Part shown: one piece after another, positions 5,038 to 6,423 of the stretch
Numbering within the stretch: position 1 is the first letter of the stretch
Layout of the letters: the number at the start of each line of letters is the position of its first letter
From: Comamonadaceae bacterium
Lineage (GTDB): Bacteria; Pseudomonadota; Gammaproteobacteria; Burkholderiales; Burkholderiaceae_C
Reading direction: 5' to 3'
Length of the DNA: 6,423 nt
Assembly: GCA_947452325.1 (NCBI GenBank)
Contig: CANGCZ010000097.1
Coordinates: 1 to 6,423, forward strand
Position numbers and translations under genes: made by a program
The notes under the pieces: model-generated
Told to the model about the DNA's origin: nothing
The model's input: only the letters and a program-made list of their open reading frames with translations
The model's database searches: none

Positions 5038-6072
5038 CTAGTTGCAACGGGCAGCCCGCACTGCCGCCAGCAAGCTGCGCGGATCCGCCAAGCCTTGGCC
5101 TGCCAAATCAAACGCCGTACCGTGGTCCGGGCTGGTGCGCACAAACGGCAGGCCCAGGGTCTGGTTGACGCCGTGCTCAATGCCCAGCAATTTCACCGGA
5201 ATCAAGCCTTGGTCGTGGTACATGGCCACCACGACATCGGGCCCGTCTGCGCCGCGGGCTTGAAGCGCCTGCATGAATACCGTGTCAGGCGGAAACGGTC
5301 CGCTGACTTGCAAGCCCAAGGCAGTGGCTTGTGCAATGGCGGGGGCAATCATCTCAATTTCCTCCTGGCCGAACAAACCCTCTTCCCCAGAGTGCGGGTT
5401 CAATCCCGCCACCCAGATGCGCGGATATCGCCCATGCAAGGCAGGCCAACTGCGGTGAATGATTTGCAATGTTTGCAGCACATTGGCAGCAGTCACGGCG
5501 TCTATGGCCTGACGTAACGACACATGTATGCTGACCAGCACCACCCGCAATCCCGGACTGCTAAGCATCATGCGCACAGGCAAATCGGCCACCGGCAGCC
5601 CCAGGTGTTCAGCGGCCAGCGCTTGCAGCATTTCTGTGTGGCCGGGGTATGGCACTCCGGCCAGCGACAAGGCTTTTTTATGCAATGGCGCTGTGACCAC
5701 TGCGCTGACCTCAGCCCTCAAAGCTGACCGAGCCGCCCATGTGACCGCATCAGCGGCCATGCGCCCGGCTGCGGCACTGACTTGGCCATTTTCTATAGCG
5801 ACATCTGGTGTGACGTTGATCACCGGCACATGGCCTGCAGGCACATTCAACGCCTGCATTGGCGATGACACCTCTAGACAGTGCAAAGTCTTCGGCAAGT
5901 GTGCGGACAGTTGCACCAACTGATGGCGCATGAGCGACAAATTGCCAATAACGACGCTGTCTTGCATGTCATGGGGATACGCTGCGAATGCCTTGAGAAT
6001 GATTTCCGGCCCTATGCCTGCCGGGTCTCCCATGGTGAGGGCCATCGGTATGCGATTCTTCGTCAATGCCAT
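5038..6072 (-). CDS. pdxA: PdxA-family dehydrogenase (4-hydroxythreonine-4-phosphate dehydrogenase or close paralogue)
   Basis: PdxA oxidises and decarboxylates 4-phosphohydroxy-L-threonine with NAD+, a step in the deoxyxylulose-5-phosphate-dependent route to pyridoxal phosphate. The 344-residue protein has the N-terminal LTMGDPAGIGPEIILKAF (12-29), VTAPLHKKAL (126-135), PGHTEML (143-149), and the metal-binding histidines expected of the family: His183 (SIHVSLRQ), His227 (LNPHSGEEG) and His286 (MYHDQGL). The nucleotide and dimer region TLGLPFVRTSPDHGTAFDLAG (305-325) follows. The length is normal. ATG 6072 gives the usual short lead-in before the MGDPAG motif. It lies 13 bases after the Nif3-like stop with no strong Shine-Dalgarno, so the two may be one transcript. 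The wording GDPAGIGPE and IPVKLLG also occurs in PdxA2-type paralogues acting on other phosphorylated four-carbon acids, so the exact substrate is not proved. Confidence 0.88.
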   Translation of the reverse strand: MALTKNRIPMALTMGDPAGIGPEIILKAFAAYPHDMQDSVVIGNLSLMRHQLVQLSAHLPKTLHCLEVSSPMQALNVPAGHVPVINVTPDVAIENGQVSAAAGRMAADAVTWAARSALRAEVSAVVTAPLHKKALSLAGVPYPGHTEMLQALAAEHLGLPVADLPVRMMLSSPGLRVVLVSIHVSLRQAIDAVTAANVLQTLQIIHRSWPALHGRYPRIWVAGLNPHSGEEGLFGQEEIEMIAPAIAQATALGLQVSGPFPPDTVFMQALQARGADGPDVVVAMYHDQGLIPVKLLGIEHGVNQTLGLPFVRTSPDHGTAFDLAGQGLADPRSLLAAVRAARCN

Positions 6073-6085
6073 GTGTGGGTGCAGT

Positions 6086-6423
6086 TCAGGCCGGGTTGCT
6101 GATGTCTATGAATTGATGTACCAAACCCAACTCGGCCGCCACATGCGCGGCCAAAGCCGCAGCCCCGTAACGTTCGGTTGCATGGTGACCGCAGGCAAAA
6201 AAAGCCACGCCTGTTTCATGCGCCAGGTGCGCCTGAGGCTCTGAAATCTCGCCGGTGACGAAAGCGTCAGCGCCTGCGGCAATCGCGTCTTCAAACCAGG
6301 ACTGGGCACCGCCTGTGCACCAGGCGATGCGTCGAATGGAACGTCGAGCATCAGGTATGACAGACACCGCTGCGCGGCCCAGTTTGACTTGTAACTGGTC
6401 TTGAAGCGCTGCCGGGTCAGTCG
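6086..6423 (-). CDS. Nif3-like dinuclear metal centre protein, C-terminal part (partial)
   Basis: This is the C-terminal 111 codons of a Nif3/YbgI family protein, and the start lies beyond base 6423. Family members form hexameric toroids with a two-metal site. Their biological function is not settled, though many are annotated as GTP cyclohydrolase I type 2 homologues. The visible part reads IAWCTGGAQSWFEDAIAAGA, then DAFVTGEISEPQAHLAHETG and the signature ACGHHATERYG. In the signature, the first His and the Glu four residues later match metal ligands of E. coli YbgI (His215 and Glu219, as recalled). It ends HQFIDISNPA-stop. The family is about 250 residues, so over half is missing. A GTG at 6367 is in frame but lies inside the conserved domain and is not the start. 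Nif3-like genes near petABC are common in betaproteobacteria. Confidence 0.93.
   Translation of the reverse strand, partial: TDPAALQDQLQVKLGRAAVSVIPDARRSIRRIAWCTGGAQSWFEDAIAAGADAFVTGEISEPQAHLAHETGVAFFACGHHATERYGAAALAAHVAAELGLVHQFIDISNPA

Noticed and set aside
5095..5517. 140-codon plus-strand frame opposite the pdxA-like gene
   Set aside because: It is a shadow of the dehydrogenase frame, with no recognisable motif.

Overview
The window is a housekeeping stretch of a betaproteobacterial chromosome, most likely Burkholderiales and perhaps Comamonadaceae-like. This is inferred from the block Nif3-like gene, petABC (cytochrome bc1), sspA-sspB and tRNA-Thr(UGU), from a DUF721/DciA-type gene beside secA, and from the wording of the SspA, Rieske and cytochrome b proteins. 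The genus assignment is a guess. Base composition looks only moderately GC-rich, and I saw no mobile element, CRISPR array, prophage or foreign-looking island.

Layout. The left edge (1-374, minus) holds the first 124 codons of secA, which runs off the window. A 99-base divergent spacer (375-473) separates it from a small plus-strand gene (474-794) for a DUF721/DciA-like protein. A shared hairpin terminator (793-827) lies between that gene and everything that converges on it from the right. The rest is on the minus strand. Reading from the right edge in transcription order, it holds the C-terminal part of a Nif3-like metal protein (6423-6086), a PdxA-family dehydrogenase (6072-5038), a 154-base spacer with a hairpin and a possible promoter, petA (4883-4284), petB (4273-2873), petC (2851-2096), a short spacer with an inverted repeat, sspA (2008-1397), sspB (1391-954), and tRNA-Thr (907-832).

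How the genes work together. petABC encodes the three catalytic subunits of the cytochrome bc1 complex (Rieske iron-sulfur protein, cytochrome b, cytochrome c1). Gaps of 10 and 21 bases and good ribosome binding sites support a single operon. sspA and sspB (5-base gap) encode the RNA-polymerase-associated stringent starvation protein and the ClpXP adaptor. No strong terminator is seen between petC and the tRNA, so petABC-sspAB-tRNA could be partly co-transcribed down to the hairpin at 793-827. secA (Sec export) and the DciA-like gene (replicative helicase loading) are separate units fired divergently.

No undescribed system was found. The points worth a second look are the placement of the pdxA-like gene between the Nif3-like gene and petABC, a Lys-Arg instead of Arg-Arg Tat motif in the Rieske protein, the PVWY Qo motif and H-x14-H helix D of cytochrome b, a very compact bidirectional terminator, and small repeats in the intergenic spacers.
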